The notes under the pieces are model-generated. The model made no database searches and was not told where the DNA came from. It saw nothing but the letters and a program-made list of their open reading frames with translations. DNA of 64,000 nucleotides from Silicimonas sp. GTDB lineage: Bacteria > Pseudomonadota > Alphaproteobacteria > Rhodobacterales > Rhodobacteraceae. Every line of letters starts with the position of its first letter. Position 1 is the first letter of the stretch. Made by a program: the position numbers and the translations under genes. Below are positions 54,432 through 62,426 of the stretch, piece after piece. The DNA lies in NCBI GenBank assembly GCA_022826205.1, contig JAJDVJ010000170.1, positions 20,356 through 84,355 on the forward strand. Reading direction: 5' to 3'.

Positions 54432-56084
54432 ATGGCCTGCGTGACTGGCTATGATTTCGTCATCATCGGATCGGGAACGGCGGGGTCGACGCTTGCTGCG
54501 CGCTTGTCCGAAGATGAAGCAGCGCGCATTCTTGTCCTAGAAGGTGGTGGGGCAGACCGCGGTTTCTGGCTGAAGCTTCCTGTTGGCTATTACAAGTCGA
54601 TCTACGATGAACGCGTTTCGCACTTGTATCTTGGCGAGCCCGATCCGGGAATCGCAGGGCGACGGGCGGACTGTCCGCGTGGGCGGGTTGTTGGCGGGTC
54701 AAGCTCGATCAACGGGTTGATCTATATCCGGGGACAGCATGCGGACTTCGATGAATGGGAAGCTCTTGGAGCGGACGGGTGGTCGTTCCAGGACGTGTTG
54801 CCACACTTCAGGGCGGTTGAGACCTATGCCGGGCCGCCGTCGCAATTTCGCGGTGCACACGGTCCCTTGCAGGTCTCGGACCTGCGCAATGACAATCCGG
54901 CGTGCAACGACTGGCTGCGGGCGGCCTTGGCCCATGGGCTGCCACGGAACGACGACTTCAACGGTGACAGCGCTCATGGCGTAGGAACATACCAACTGAC
55001 TTTGCGCGGACGATGGCGCGACAGTGCGGCAACGGCCTTTCTCCATCCGGCGTTGCAGCGACCAAATCTCTCGCTGGAAACAAATGCCCATGTGACGTCG
55101 ATCATCTTTGACAGGTCACGCGCCGTGGGCGTGCGGTATGTCAGGGACGGTGTGGAATCCAAGGTCCACGCCGACTGCGAAGTGATCCTTTGCGGCGGGT
55201 CTGTCCAGTCGCCGCAGCTGTTGCAATTGTCGGGGATCGGGCCAGCCGATCTTTTGCGCGAGCACGGCATTTTCGTGCGCCAGGATGCTTCAGAGGTTGG
55301 TGAGAACCTGCAAGACCATTTGCAGATGCGCACGATTGTGGAGTTGGGCGAGCGTGGCGCATCGCTCAACGATCACGTGCGCAACCCGTTCGCCCTGGCC
55401 AAAATGGGCCTGGAGTGGCTGCTGCAAGCGCGCGGACCCCTGACCGTCGGCGCAGGCCAGGTTGGCGGGGCTGCCTGCACAAAATACGCCGAAAGAGGGC
55501 GCCCGGATCTGCAATTGTTTGTTATGCCGCTGTCGGTCGACAAACCGGGATTGCCCCTGCATCGCTACTCCGGCTTCACAACCTCGTTTTGGCAGTGCCA
55601 CCCGGAAAGTCGCGGCTCGGTTCAGATCGCGACGACCGATCCACTCGCTGATCCGCGCATTCGCACAAATTATCTTTCAAGCGACAAGGACCAGAAGGTT
55701 GTCGTTGAGGGCATCCGCCTGGTGCGCGAGCTCTATAGGCGGCCCGAGTTTCGCCAGCGGTGGCGGCGCGAGGTCGTTCCGGGTGCCGAGCATCAGAGCG
55801 ACGCCGAAGTGCTTCAGGCCGTGCGCCAAATGGCAGGAACGGTCTATCATCTGGTTGGCACCTGCCGCATGGGATCGGACACGCGGGCTGTCGTGGACCC
55901 CGAGTTGCGGGTGAACGGTGTCGACGGGCTGCGCGTCGTCGATGCCTCCGTCATGCCAAGGATCACTTCGGCCAACACCAATGCGGCCACCTACATGATC
56001 GCCGAAAAGGCCGCCGCAATGATCCGCGCCGAGGTCTCCGCCAAAAGACATCAGATCAGTCTGGAAAACACCCATGCCAATTGA
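54432..56084 (+). CDS. GMC family FAD-dependent alcohol oxidoreductase (second)
   Basis: 550 residues from ATG 54432; GTG 54441 is an alternative. FAD site VIIGSGTAGSTLAARL, GMC signature GRVVGGSSSINGLIYIRGQ, second signature CGGSVQSPQLLQLSGIGP, and C-terminal HLVGTCRMGSD with NTNAATYMIAEK. Similar in size and layout to the GMC gene at 44.6 kb but clearly diverged. Its gene overlaps an aldehyde dehydrogenase remnant by 11 bases and is followed by a sulfatase, so it likely oxidises an alcohol from a sulfate ester. Divergent from the GntR regulator. Confidence 0.9.
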   Translation: MACVTGYDFVIIGSGTAGSTLAARLSEDEAARILVLEGGGADRGFWLKLPVGYYKSIYDERVSHLYLGEPDPGIAGRRADCPRGRVVGGSSSINGLIYIRGQHADFDEWEALGADGWSFQDVLPHFRAVETYAGPPSQFRGAHGPLQVSDLRNDNPACNDWLRAALAHGLPRNDDFNGDSAHGVGTYQLTLRGRWRDSAATAFLHPALQRPNLSLETNAHVTSIIFDRSRAVGVRYVRDGVESKVHADCEVILCGGSVQSPQLLQLSGIGPADLLREHGIFVRQDASEVGENLQDHLQMRTIVELGERGASLNDHVRNPFALAKMGLEWLLQARGPLTVGAGQVGGAACTKYAERGRPDLQLFVMPLSVDKPGLPLHRYSGFTTSFWQCHPESRGSVQIATTDPLADPRIRTNYLSSDKDQKVVVEGIRLVRELYRRPEFRQRWRREVVPGAEHQSDAEVLQAVRQMAGTVYHLVGTCRMGSDTRAVVDPELRVNGVDGLRVVDASVMPRITSANTNAATYMIAEKAAAMIRAEVSAKRHQISLENTHAN

Positions 56085-56478
56085 AATTCTCAACCCCGTT
56101 GCCCCGGACCAAATCGTGGCAACTTGCGGTGAGACGTCCGTCAGCGACTTGGATGATCACGTCGGGCGCGAAGAGATCTTCGGTCCGTTCCTGTCGGCGA
56201 TCGCCCATGTCCCGGTGGACGAGGCTGCAAGTGTCGAAAACGACATCACCTTCGGCTATTCGTCCTGCCTCAATTCCGAATGCGCTGGCCTTGTGGAACG
56301 CATTGTTGCCGAAGGCGAAAGCGGCATGCTGCATGTCAACACGGGCGAAGTCCCAGAGATCCAATTGTCGCTTGTCGGCGTCATGGACAGCACGGTGGGC
56401 GTCGGCGGGTTGTACGGCCCCGCGATCATCCGGTTCGATGCCATCGAGCACCCGGTCGATCGCAGGGCCAGCGTGTGA
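56074..56478 (+). pseudogene. Aldehyde dehydrogenase with a large internal deletion
   Basis: 134 codons, in frame. The first about 28 residues (MPIEILNPVAPDQIVATCGETSVSDLDD) resemble an ALDH N-terminus; then GREEIFGPFLSAIAHVPVDEA, VENDITFGYSSCLNS and GESGMLHVNTGEVPEI ... GGLYGPAIIRF are the C-terminal part. The whole cofactor and catalytic core with the Cys/Glu pair, about 330 residues, is missing. The frame is kept, so a short product could be made but not an active ALDH. It overlaps the GMC gene by 11 bases; intact, it would have oxidised the aldehyde. Confidence 0.8.
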
Positions 56479-56488
56479 GGGCGCATTG

Positions 56489-58111
56489 ATGACCGATCAA
56501 CCGAACATCCTGATGATCATGGCCGACCAACTGGCACCGCAGGCGTTGTCATTCTATGGCAACCCGGTTTGCAAAACGCCGAACCTGGACCGGTTGGCGG
56601 CGGAAAGCGTGATCTTCGACAATGCCTACTGCAACTATCCGGTTTGCGTGCCGTCGCGCGCCTCGATGATGTCGGGACGGCTGGTCCCCGCAATCAAGGT
56701 CTGGGACAACGCCTGCGAACTGCCCTCCAGCCAGCCGACGCTGGCACATCATCTACGCCACCTTGGCTATCACACGGTCCTGTCGGGAAAGATGCACTTC
56801 ATCGGCCCAGACCAACTGCACGGATTCAACGAACGCACGGTGACGGACGTATACCCGTCGGGTTTTGAATGGGTGGCCGACTGGCAGGCGGGCCCGGCCT
56901 TCGTTCCTTCGGCGACGGGATTGAACGGTGTCGTCGATGCCGGACCTGCGGCACGGACCTTGCAAGAGGACTTCGACGAAGAAGTCGCCCATTCCACCGT
57001 TCAGACGATGTATGATCTTGCGCGGCGTGCCGCTGACGCGGGCCCTTGGTTTCAAATCGCGTCATTCACCAGCCCGCACACGCCGTTTGTCGCTGATAAA
57101 CAGTACTGGGACCGCTACGACCCCGACGAGATCAACATGCCTAAAGTCGGTGCGCTGCCCTTCGACGACCTCGACTACGCGTCTCGCGCGCTGTTCTTTG
57201 CCCATGGGCGGCACCGGCATCGAGTTGTCGAAGATGACCTCCGCCGCGCACGGCGCGGCTATTACGCCATGATCTCATTCATCGACGACAAGGTGGGCGA
57301 GATCCGCGCGGCATTGGAAGCCAGCGGTCAGACCGACAACACCGTTATCATCTTCTGCTCAGACCACGGCGAGATGCTGGGCGAACGCGGAATGTGGTTC
57401 AAGCAAAGCTTCTATGAATGGTCGGCGCGGGTTCCCTTGATGATTTCGGCACCGCAGCTATATGCGCCGCGACGGGTGAAAGAGTGCGTCTCGCTAGTCG
57501 ATCTGCTGCCGACGCTGGTTGGCATCGGGGGTGGCGAGGTGGCGCTGCGTTGTGACGGTGAGAGCCTTGAGCCCGCGTTGACGGGAGGAACGACCCGCGA
57601 TCTGGTGACTTCCGACTACTATGGCATCGGACCTTGCGTGCCGCACCGCATGGTCCGGCAGGGTCGGTTCAAGCTGATCTATACTCACGGTCACCCCGAC
57701 CTGTTGTTCGATCTTGAGGCGGACCGCGACGAACTGCTGAACCTTGCGGGCGATCCGGCCTACGAGGACACGCTCGTGCGGCTCAAGTCCATTCTTTTGG
57801 ACGGCTGGGATCCGCAAGAAATCGACCGACAGATCCGCGCCAGCCAAGCCGAACGGCTGTTCCTAAAGGCCACACCCGGCGATCCAGCTGACTGGGATTA
57901 CGTGGCGCGCAAGGGCGACGAGACGCGCTATGTACGACGTGGATCCGGTGGCGTGGATGGAACCAAGGCAGACCGGCGATTGCCCAAGATCGATCCGATC
58001 CCTCCACATTTTCCTGCCATTTCTCAGGAGGATGTGGCCTCGATCATCGATGGATTCTTGCCGTTGCCTGCACATCTTTCCGAGAGTGAACGCGATGCTG
58101 GCAGGTCCTGA
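56489..58111 (+). CDS. Type I sulfatase (choline-sulfatase-like)
   Basis: 540 residues; the frame extends upstream but ATG 56489 gives the family N-terminus MTDQPNILMIMADQLAP. The formylglycine motif is CVPSR with Cys53 in PVCVPSRASMMSGR; metal ligands in the ADQ motif and in SDHGEMLGERGMWFK; LSGKMHFIGPDQLHGF is typical of BetC-type enzymes. No signal peptide, as in choline sulfatase. It hydrolyses an organic sulfate ester after conversion of Cys53 by a maturase not seen in this window. Downstream of GMC and the ALDH remnant. Confidence 0.89.
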   Translation: MTDQPNILMIMADQLAPQALSFYGNPVCKTPNLDRLAAESVIFDNAYCNYPVCVPSRASMMSGRLVPAIKVWDNACELPSSQPTLAHHLRHLGYHTVLSGKMHFIGPDQLHGFNERTVTDVYPSGFEWVADWQAGPAFVPSATGLNGVVDAGPAARTLQEDFDEEVAHSTVQTMYDLARRAADAGPWFQIASFTSPHTPFVADKQYWDRYDPDEINMPKVGALPFDDLDYASRALFFAHGRHRHRVVEDDLRRARRGYYAMISFIDDKVGEIRAALEASGQTDNTVIIFCSDHGEMLGERGMWFKQSFYEWSARVPLMISAPQLYAPRRVKECVSLVDLLPTLVGIGGGEVALRCDGESLEPALTGGTTRDLVTSDYYGIGPCVPHRMVRQGRFKLIYTHGHPDLLFDLEADRDELLNLAGDPAYEDTLVRLKSILLDGWDPQEIDRQIRASQAERLFLKATPGDPADWDYVARKGDETRYVRRGSGGVDGTKADRRLPKIDPIPPHFPAISQEDVASIIDGFLPLPAHLSESERDAGRS

Positions 58112-58190
58112 AAACCGGCCCTCTTTCAGGAATGTGAGGAACCTTCTTGAGCACGAAGCGTTTGACAGAATCGAGGCAGTCCCATTACAA

Positions 58191-58207
58191 ACTAACAGAT
58201 GGTTAGT
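58191..58207. promoter_or_regulatory. Inverted repeat over the ROK regulator start codon
   Basis: ACTAAC (58191-58196) and GTTAGT (58202-58207) with a 5-base spacer that contains the first bases of ATG 58199. Candidate autoregulatory site for the ROK protein, or an operator for the operon downstream. Confidence 0.55.
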
Positions 58208-59461
58208 AAAAGCCCCTCAGGCGCGACCCCGGCCAGCCTTCGCCGCACGCATCGGGGCCTTATGCTGAGCCGCATCCAGGCAGAACCAGGGGTGTCCCGT
58301 GCCGATTTGGTCCGGCGCTTCGGATTTTCCGAAATGGCCTTGACACGGATCGCGCGGGATTTGCTGGGCGCCGAGATTATCGAAGAGTTTGACCCGCCCG
58401 CGCCGGACACCGGCAAGCAACGCAGAATTGGCCGGCCGCGCATTGGGCTGCGGATCATTCCCAAGGGCGTTTTTGCAGCGGGCATTACCGTGTCGGCCTA
58501 TTTCTCCGAAGTGTCGATCTGCGACGCGAATGGCCAGACAATTGCCCGCCAGGGAGTCGACAACACGTCTTTCGAAGACACCGCCGAAACCGCGCGACTT
58601 TATTCCAGCGCACTGTGTGCCCTGATAAATGAGACCGGAATCGATATTGACCGTATCGTTGGTGTCGGCGTGGCCCTGTCTGCCGATACGTCACCCGACC
58701 GGAACGAGATCGTCCGGTCTGAGTATTTCGGGTGGGGAAACGACGGCGGCCAGTTCTGGGAGGAAGTGCGCAGGAACACTGGCCTGCCGGTGGAAATCGA
58801 GAACATCGCCAACGCGCTAGCCCTGTCGGAGATGCGGTTCGGTGCAGCACGCGATGTCTCTGAATTCGCGCTGGCTCATGTCGCGACCTTTGCGGGTGTC
58901 GGTGCCGTCTCCGACGGTCGGGTGGTGCGTGGTGCGTCTGGTGGTGCGGGTCGCATTGGCCATTTCCGCTCGGAGACGCGGTCGCTGCGCTGCACCTGCG
59001 GGCGGAACGATTGCCTCAATCTATCCGCCACGGGTTTCGGACTGCTCGCCAAGCTGGGAAAGCTGGATCACGACACGTTCGATTGCTCGAAACTGCCAGT
59101 CTATGCCAGGTCACTCCTGGCAGCGGTCGATGACGCATCGAACGCTGACCACCTTCACGAGGCCGGGCTGCGTCTGGCCGAAGCGCTGGACCCACTGGCC
59201 AAGATTCTTGCGCCCGAATTGATCATCCTCAGCGGCACGCTGGGGTCGAAAGATGCCTATTTCAAAGGTGCCGAGCAAGAGCTGACCGCCTCCTTCGGTT
59301 ATGGACCCGACAGCGGGTTTCGATTGGTGAAGGGTGTGGTTTCACCTGCCGACGCAGCGTCTCTGCTGGCATTGCACACGTTCTGCTATTCTGATCGGCT
59401 TGACTTCGAGCGCCTGCACAACAGCGCATCCGGCAATGTCAAAGAGGCGGCCAATGCGTAG
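58199..59461 (+). CDS. ROK-family transcriptional regulator
   Basis: 420 residues. N-terminal winged helix (LMLSRIQAEPGVSRADLVRRFGFSEMALTRIARDLL) and a C-terminal sugar-kinase-like ROK domain with GVGVALSADTSP, VEIENIANALAL and the zinc-binding CTCGRNDCLN. Such NagC/XylR-type proteins sense sugars or sugar derivatives. The TRAP permease gene starts 8 bases before its stop, so it belongs to the transport operon and likely controls it. ATG at 58199 lies in the inverted repeat. Confidence 0.89.
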   Translation: MVSKSPSGATPASLRRTHRGLMLSRIQAEPGVSRADLVRRFGFSEMALTRIARDLLGAEIIEEFDPPAPDTGKQRRIGRPRIGLRIIPKGVFAAGITVSAYFSEVSICDANGQTIARQGVDNTSFEDTAETARLYSSALCALINETGIDIDRIVGVGVALSADTSPDRNEIVRSEYFGWGNDGGQFWEEVRRNTGLPVEIENIANALALSEMRFGAARDVSEFALAHVATFAGVGAVSDGRVVRGASGGAGRIGHFRSETRSLRCTCGRNDCLNLSATGFGLLAKLGKLDHDTFDCSKLPVYARSLLAAVDDASNADHLHEAGLRLAEALDPLAKILAPELIILSGTLGSKDAYFKGAEQELTASFGYGPDSGFRLVKGVVSPADAASLLALHTFCYSDRLDFERLHNSASGNVKEAANA

Positions 59462-61361
59462 CGCACTGCCTGACCGGCTATGTGGCTGGCTCATCGGCAT
59501 TCTGTCCGTGTTGCTGGTTGGCCTGACGCTCTACACCGCCTATTTCGGCGTTTTCCCCGATGGCCTGCAGCGCAGCGGTCACCTGCTTCTGGTCATAGCG
59601 CTGGTCTACGTTGTCGCGCTTAGGGCCTCCATGGAAACGGAAGGGCGGGCCGGCCTCTCGCTGACCCTGCGGAGGCTCTGGATTCTTGTTGTCCTCGCTG
59701 CGGGCATCATCGCGACCGGGCATCACCTTGTGAACTTCGACGCCATCAATGACCGATGGGGCGAGATCACAGACCTCGAGATTTTCTTTGCCGTCATTCT
59801 GATGGCGGTCCTGTTCGATGCGTGCCGCCGGACAGTCGGCTGGCCGATCGTGATCCTGGCATCTATTTTCATCGCCTACGGACTGTTCGGTGCTTACTTG
59901 CCCGATGGCTTGGCGCATCGAGGCTATTCCCTGAAACGTGTCACCGCGCAGCTTTATCTTGGCGGCGGCGGTATCTTCGGCACGCCGTTGGGCGTCAGTG
60001 CCACCTTCGTCACCGGCGTCGTGGTTTTGGGTGCCTTGCTGGAGAAGACTGGCGCCGGGCAGGTGCTGATGGATTTCGCCACAGGGCTGACGGGCCGCTT
60101 GCGTGGCGGACCCGCGAAGGCAGCCGTGGTTGGTTCCAGCCTGATGGGCATGATTTCCGGCACCGCCGTCGCGAATGTGCTGACCACTGGTCCAATCTCG
60201 ATTCCGCTCATGCGCAAGAGCGGCTATCGCAAGGAAGCCGCAGGGGCGATCGAGGCGGTCGCCTCCACCGGAGGGCAGTTGATGCCCCCGGTGATGGGTG
60301 CCGCGGCCTTTATCATGGCCGAATTCACCGCGACGTCCTACCTGACAATTGCCAAGGCAGCTTTCCTGCCCGCGGTGATCTTCTATGCCGTGCTGTTGGC
60401 GATGGTGCATTTCGAGGCGGTGAAACGGAACATCGCCCTCCTGCGCGACGCAGATACCGTTGTGGATTGGGGATCCATCGCCAAACGGTCCTATCTGTTG
60501 GCGCCCCTGCCGGTGTTCATCGGCATGCTGCTGAACGGCTATTCGATCATGCTGTCATCGTTCTGGGCAGTGGCCACGTCGGTGATCGTCAGCTACTTGA
60601 GCCGCGCCTCGGCGCAGACGCCGCGCCGGGTGATCGAGACCGCGATTGCGGCGGCCAATGCCGTCATCCCGGTTGCCTTGGCTTGTGCCGCGGCGGGGAT
60701 GATCATCGGGATCATTACGCTGACAGGCATCGGGCTGAAGTTCTCGACCCTCGTGGTGCTTCTGTCAGGCGGTCAATTGCACGTCGCCCTGGTGCTGACC
60801 ATGCTCACTTGCTTGATTCTTGGGATGGGACTGCCGACTGCGGCGGCCTACATCCTGGTGGCCACGCTGGTCGCGCCTGCTCTCGTCGATCTGGGAGTCG
60901 GGCTTCTGGCAGCCCATCTGTTTGTGCTTTACTCGGCGATGCTGTCCTCGATCACGCCGCCAGTTGCGCTTGCGGCCTACGCGGCGGCCTCGATCTCGCA
61001 TGGCAACCCTTTGAAGATCGCAGTTTTGGCCTGCCAGTTCGGCATGGCCGCCTTCGTGGTTCCGTACTTCTTTGTCTACGACCCAGCCCTTCTGGCGATC
61101 GACGTCACCTGGGTACAGGTCGTCCTGTCCTTCGTCACCGCCGTCGCCGGAGGCGTCGCGGCCAGTGTAGCGATGATGGGCTTTTTTGCATACCGCCTGA
61201 GTGTCATCGAGCGTCTCGGATTTGCGCTGGCGGCAGTGCTCTTCCTAAGCTCGGACTGGCGGTTTGACGCCGTGGCGGTGCTGATGGCGGCGGCACTGAT
61301 CGCCTGGAACCTGCGCATGGGCACACCTCACGAAACTACCGCAACGGAAATCGGTTCGTAA
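59454..61361 (+). CDS. TRAP transporter fused permease (4TM/12TM)
   Basis: 635 residues. N-terminal small-permease-like segments (LIGILSVLLVGLTLYTAYFGVF, HLLLVIALVYVVALR), then the large DctM-like part with GTPLGVSATFVTGVVVLGALLEKTG, VVGSSLMGMISGTAVANVLTTG, TGGQLMPPVMGAAAFIMAE and TCLILGMGLPTAAAYILVATL. Fused subunits are typical of TAXI-type TRAP systems. ATG at 59454 with AGAGGCGG upstream. Works with the binding protein at 61.4 kb to take up an organic anion, probably a sulfated compound given its neighbours. Confidence 0.92.
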   Translation: MRSALPDRLCGWLIGILSVLLVGLTLYTAYFGVFPDGLQRSGHLLLVIALVYVVALRASMETEGRAGLSLTLRRLWILVVLAAGIIATGHHLVNFDAINDRWGEITDLEIFFAVILMAVLFDACRRTVGWPIVILASIFIAYGLFGAYLPDGLAHRGYSLKRVTAQLYLGGGGIFGTPLGVSATFVTGVVVLGALLEKTGAGQVLMDFATGLTGRLRGGPAKAAVVGSSLMGMISGTAVANVLTTGPISIPLMRKSGYRKEAAGAIEAVASTGGQLMPPVMGAAAFIMAEFTATSYLTIAKAAFLPAVIFYAVLLAMVHFEAVKRNIALLRDADTVVDWGSIAKRSYLLAPLPVFIGMLLNGYSIMLSSFWAVATSVIVSYLSRASAQTPRRVIETAIAAANAVIPVALACAAAGMIIGIITLTGIGLKFSTLVVLLSGGQLHVALVLTMLTCLILGMGLPTAAAYILVATLVAPALVDLGVGLLAAHLFVLYSAMLSSITPPVALAAYAAASISHGNPLKIAVLACQFGMAAFVVPYFFVYDPALLAIDVTWVQVVLSFVTAVAGGVAASVAMMGFFAYRLSVIERLGFALAAVLFLSSDWRFDAVAVLMAAALIAWNLRMGTPHETTATEIGS

Positions 61362-61392
61362 CCGATCACATCAACCAAAAGGGAGAACTCCA

Positions 61393-62364
61393 ATGAAACT
61401 CACGCTTAGAAACACACTGATTGCGGCGGCAACACTTGTCGCCCCGGTTGCAGCTCAGGCCGACTTCTTCTCAATCGGATCCTGCCCGGTGGGATGCACG
61501 GCCTACACATGGTCCGCGGGCATTGCCGACGTTATCAACAAGAACGTCGAAGCCATCGAGGTCACGGCAGAAGAAACCAAGGGCTACGTGGCCAACATCA
61601 ACCTGTTGCAGGCTGGCGAGATAGAGGCCTCGATGGCGACGTCCCTGTCGTCCTACGAAGCATGGGCGGCGACCGGCCCCTACGAGGGCAGCGAACCCGG
61701 CAAGATCCTGTCGTGGATGTCGATCGCACCGGTCGGCATGCATATCATCACGCTGGAAGGTGGCCCCATCAATTCGGTCGAAGACCTGAAGGGCAAGCGG
61801 GTCGGCATGGGCCAGCCAGGTGGCGTGTCAATGCTGGATGCAAACGCGTTGATGGGCATGGTCGCGGGCGAGGATTTCGAGGCCTTCCGGGTACGTCTTG
61901 CCGACATGGTCGACATGCTGAGCGACGGCAACATCGACGCCGCGCTCTGGAACGGGTCGTTTCCTCTGCCTCCGGTCATCAAGCTGTCCGCACAACGTGA
62001 CGTGAAGCTGATCCCGATTTCGGACGAGTTCTTCGCCGACCTCAACGCCAAGTACCCGCCCTACTTCCGCCTCTCTATTCCTGGCGGCACCTACGAGGAC
62101 GTGGCGGCTGACACGCCCACCTACGGCCTCGCGAACGGGCTGGTTGTCCTGGCCGATGTATCCGAAGAGCGCGTCTATGAGATGACCAAGGCGATCTTCG
62201 AAAGTCTCGACGATCTGGCTGGCGTTCACCCGGCCTTTGGCCGCGTCTCCAAGGACACCGTGCTGAACGGCTTTGGCGCCCCGTTGCATCCTGGTGCGCT
62301 GAAGTACTACCGCGAGATTGGCGTGCCCGGCATCGAAGAATTCGTTGCTCGCACCGGCGGATAA
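61393..62364 (+). CDS. TAXI-type TRAP transporter solute-binding protein
   Basis: 323 residues with a signal peptide (MKLTLRNTLIAAATLVAPVAAQA, cleavage after QA). FFSIGSCPVGCTAYTWSAGIADVIN is the TAXI-family start, replacing the usual IGTGGTGGVYYP; LLQAGEIEASMATSLSSYEAW, VGMGQPGGVSMLDANAL and MVDMLSDGNIDAALWNGSFP follow. Ligand not determinable. ATG at 61393 with AAAGGGAGA upstream. It is the partner of the fused permease just before it. Confidence 0.9.
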   Translation: MKLTLRNTLIAAATLVAPVAAQADFFSIGSCPVGCTAYTWSAGIADVINKNVEAIEVTAEETKGYVANINLLQAGEIEASMATSLSSYEAWAATGPYEGSEPGKILSWMSIAPVGMHIITLEGGPINSVEDLKGKRVGMGQPGGVSMLDANALMGMVAGEDFEAFRVRLADMVDMLSDGNIDAALWNGSFPLPPVIKLSAQRDVKLIPISDEFFADLNAKYPPYFRLSIPGGTYEDVAADTPTYGLANGLVVLADVSEERVYEMTKAIFESLDDLAGVHPAFGRVSKDTVLNGFGAPLHPGALKYYREIGVPGIEEFVARTGG

Positions 62365-62375
62365 TTCAACACTCT

Positions 62376-62409
62376 CATATCCGCCCGGGCCGGCGTCCGG
62401 GCGGATATG
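62376..62409 (+). terminator. Stable hairpin between the TAXI gene and the second sulfatase
   Basis: CATATCCGCCCGG (62376-62388) and CCGGGCGGATATG (62397-62409) form a perfect 13-bp stem with an 8-base loop. No T-run follows, so it is not a classical intrinsic terminator; a 3'-stabilising or partial-termination hairpin that raises binding-protein mRNA relative to the sulfatase is more likely. Confidence 0.7.
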
Positions 62410-62426
62410 CTTGCGCAAGGATTCCC

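Noticed and set aside
62376..62409. Hairpin as a classical intrinsic terminator
   Set aside because: No T-run follows and the sulfatase behind it seems to belong to the same transcription unit.
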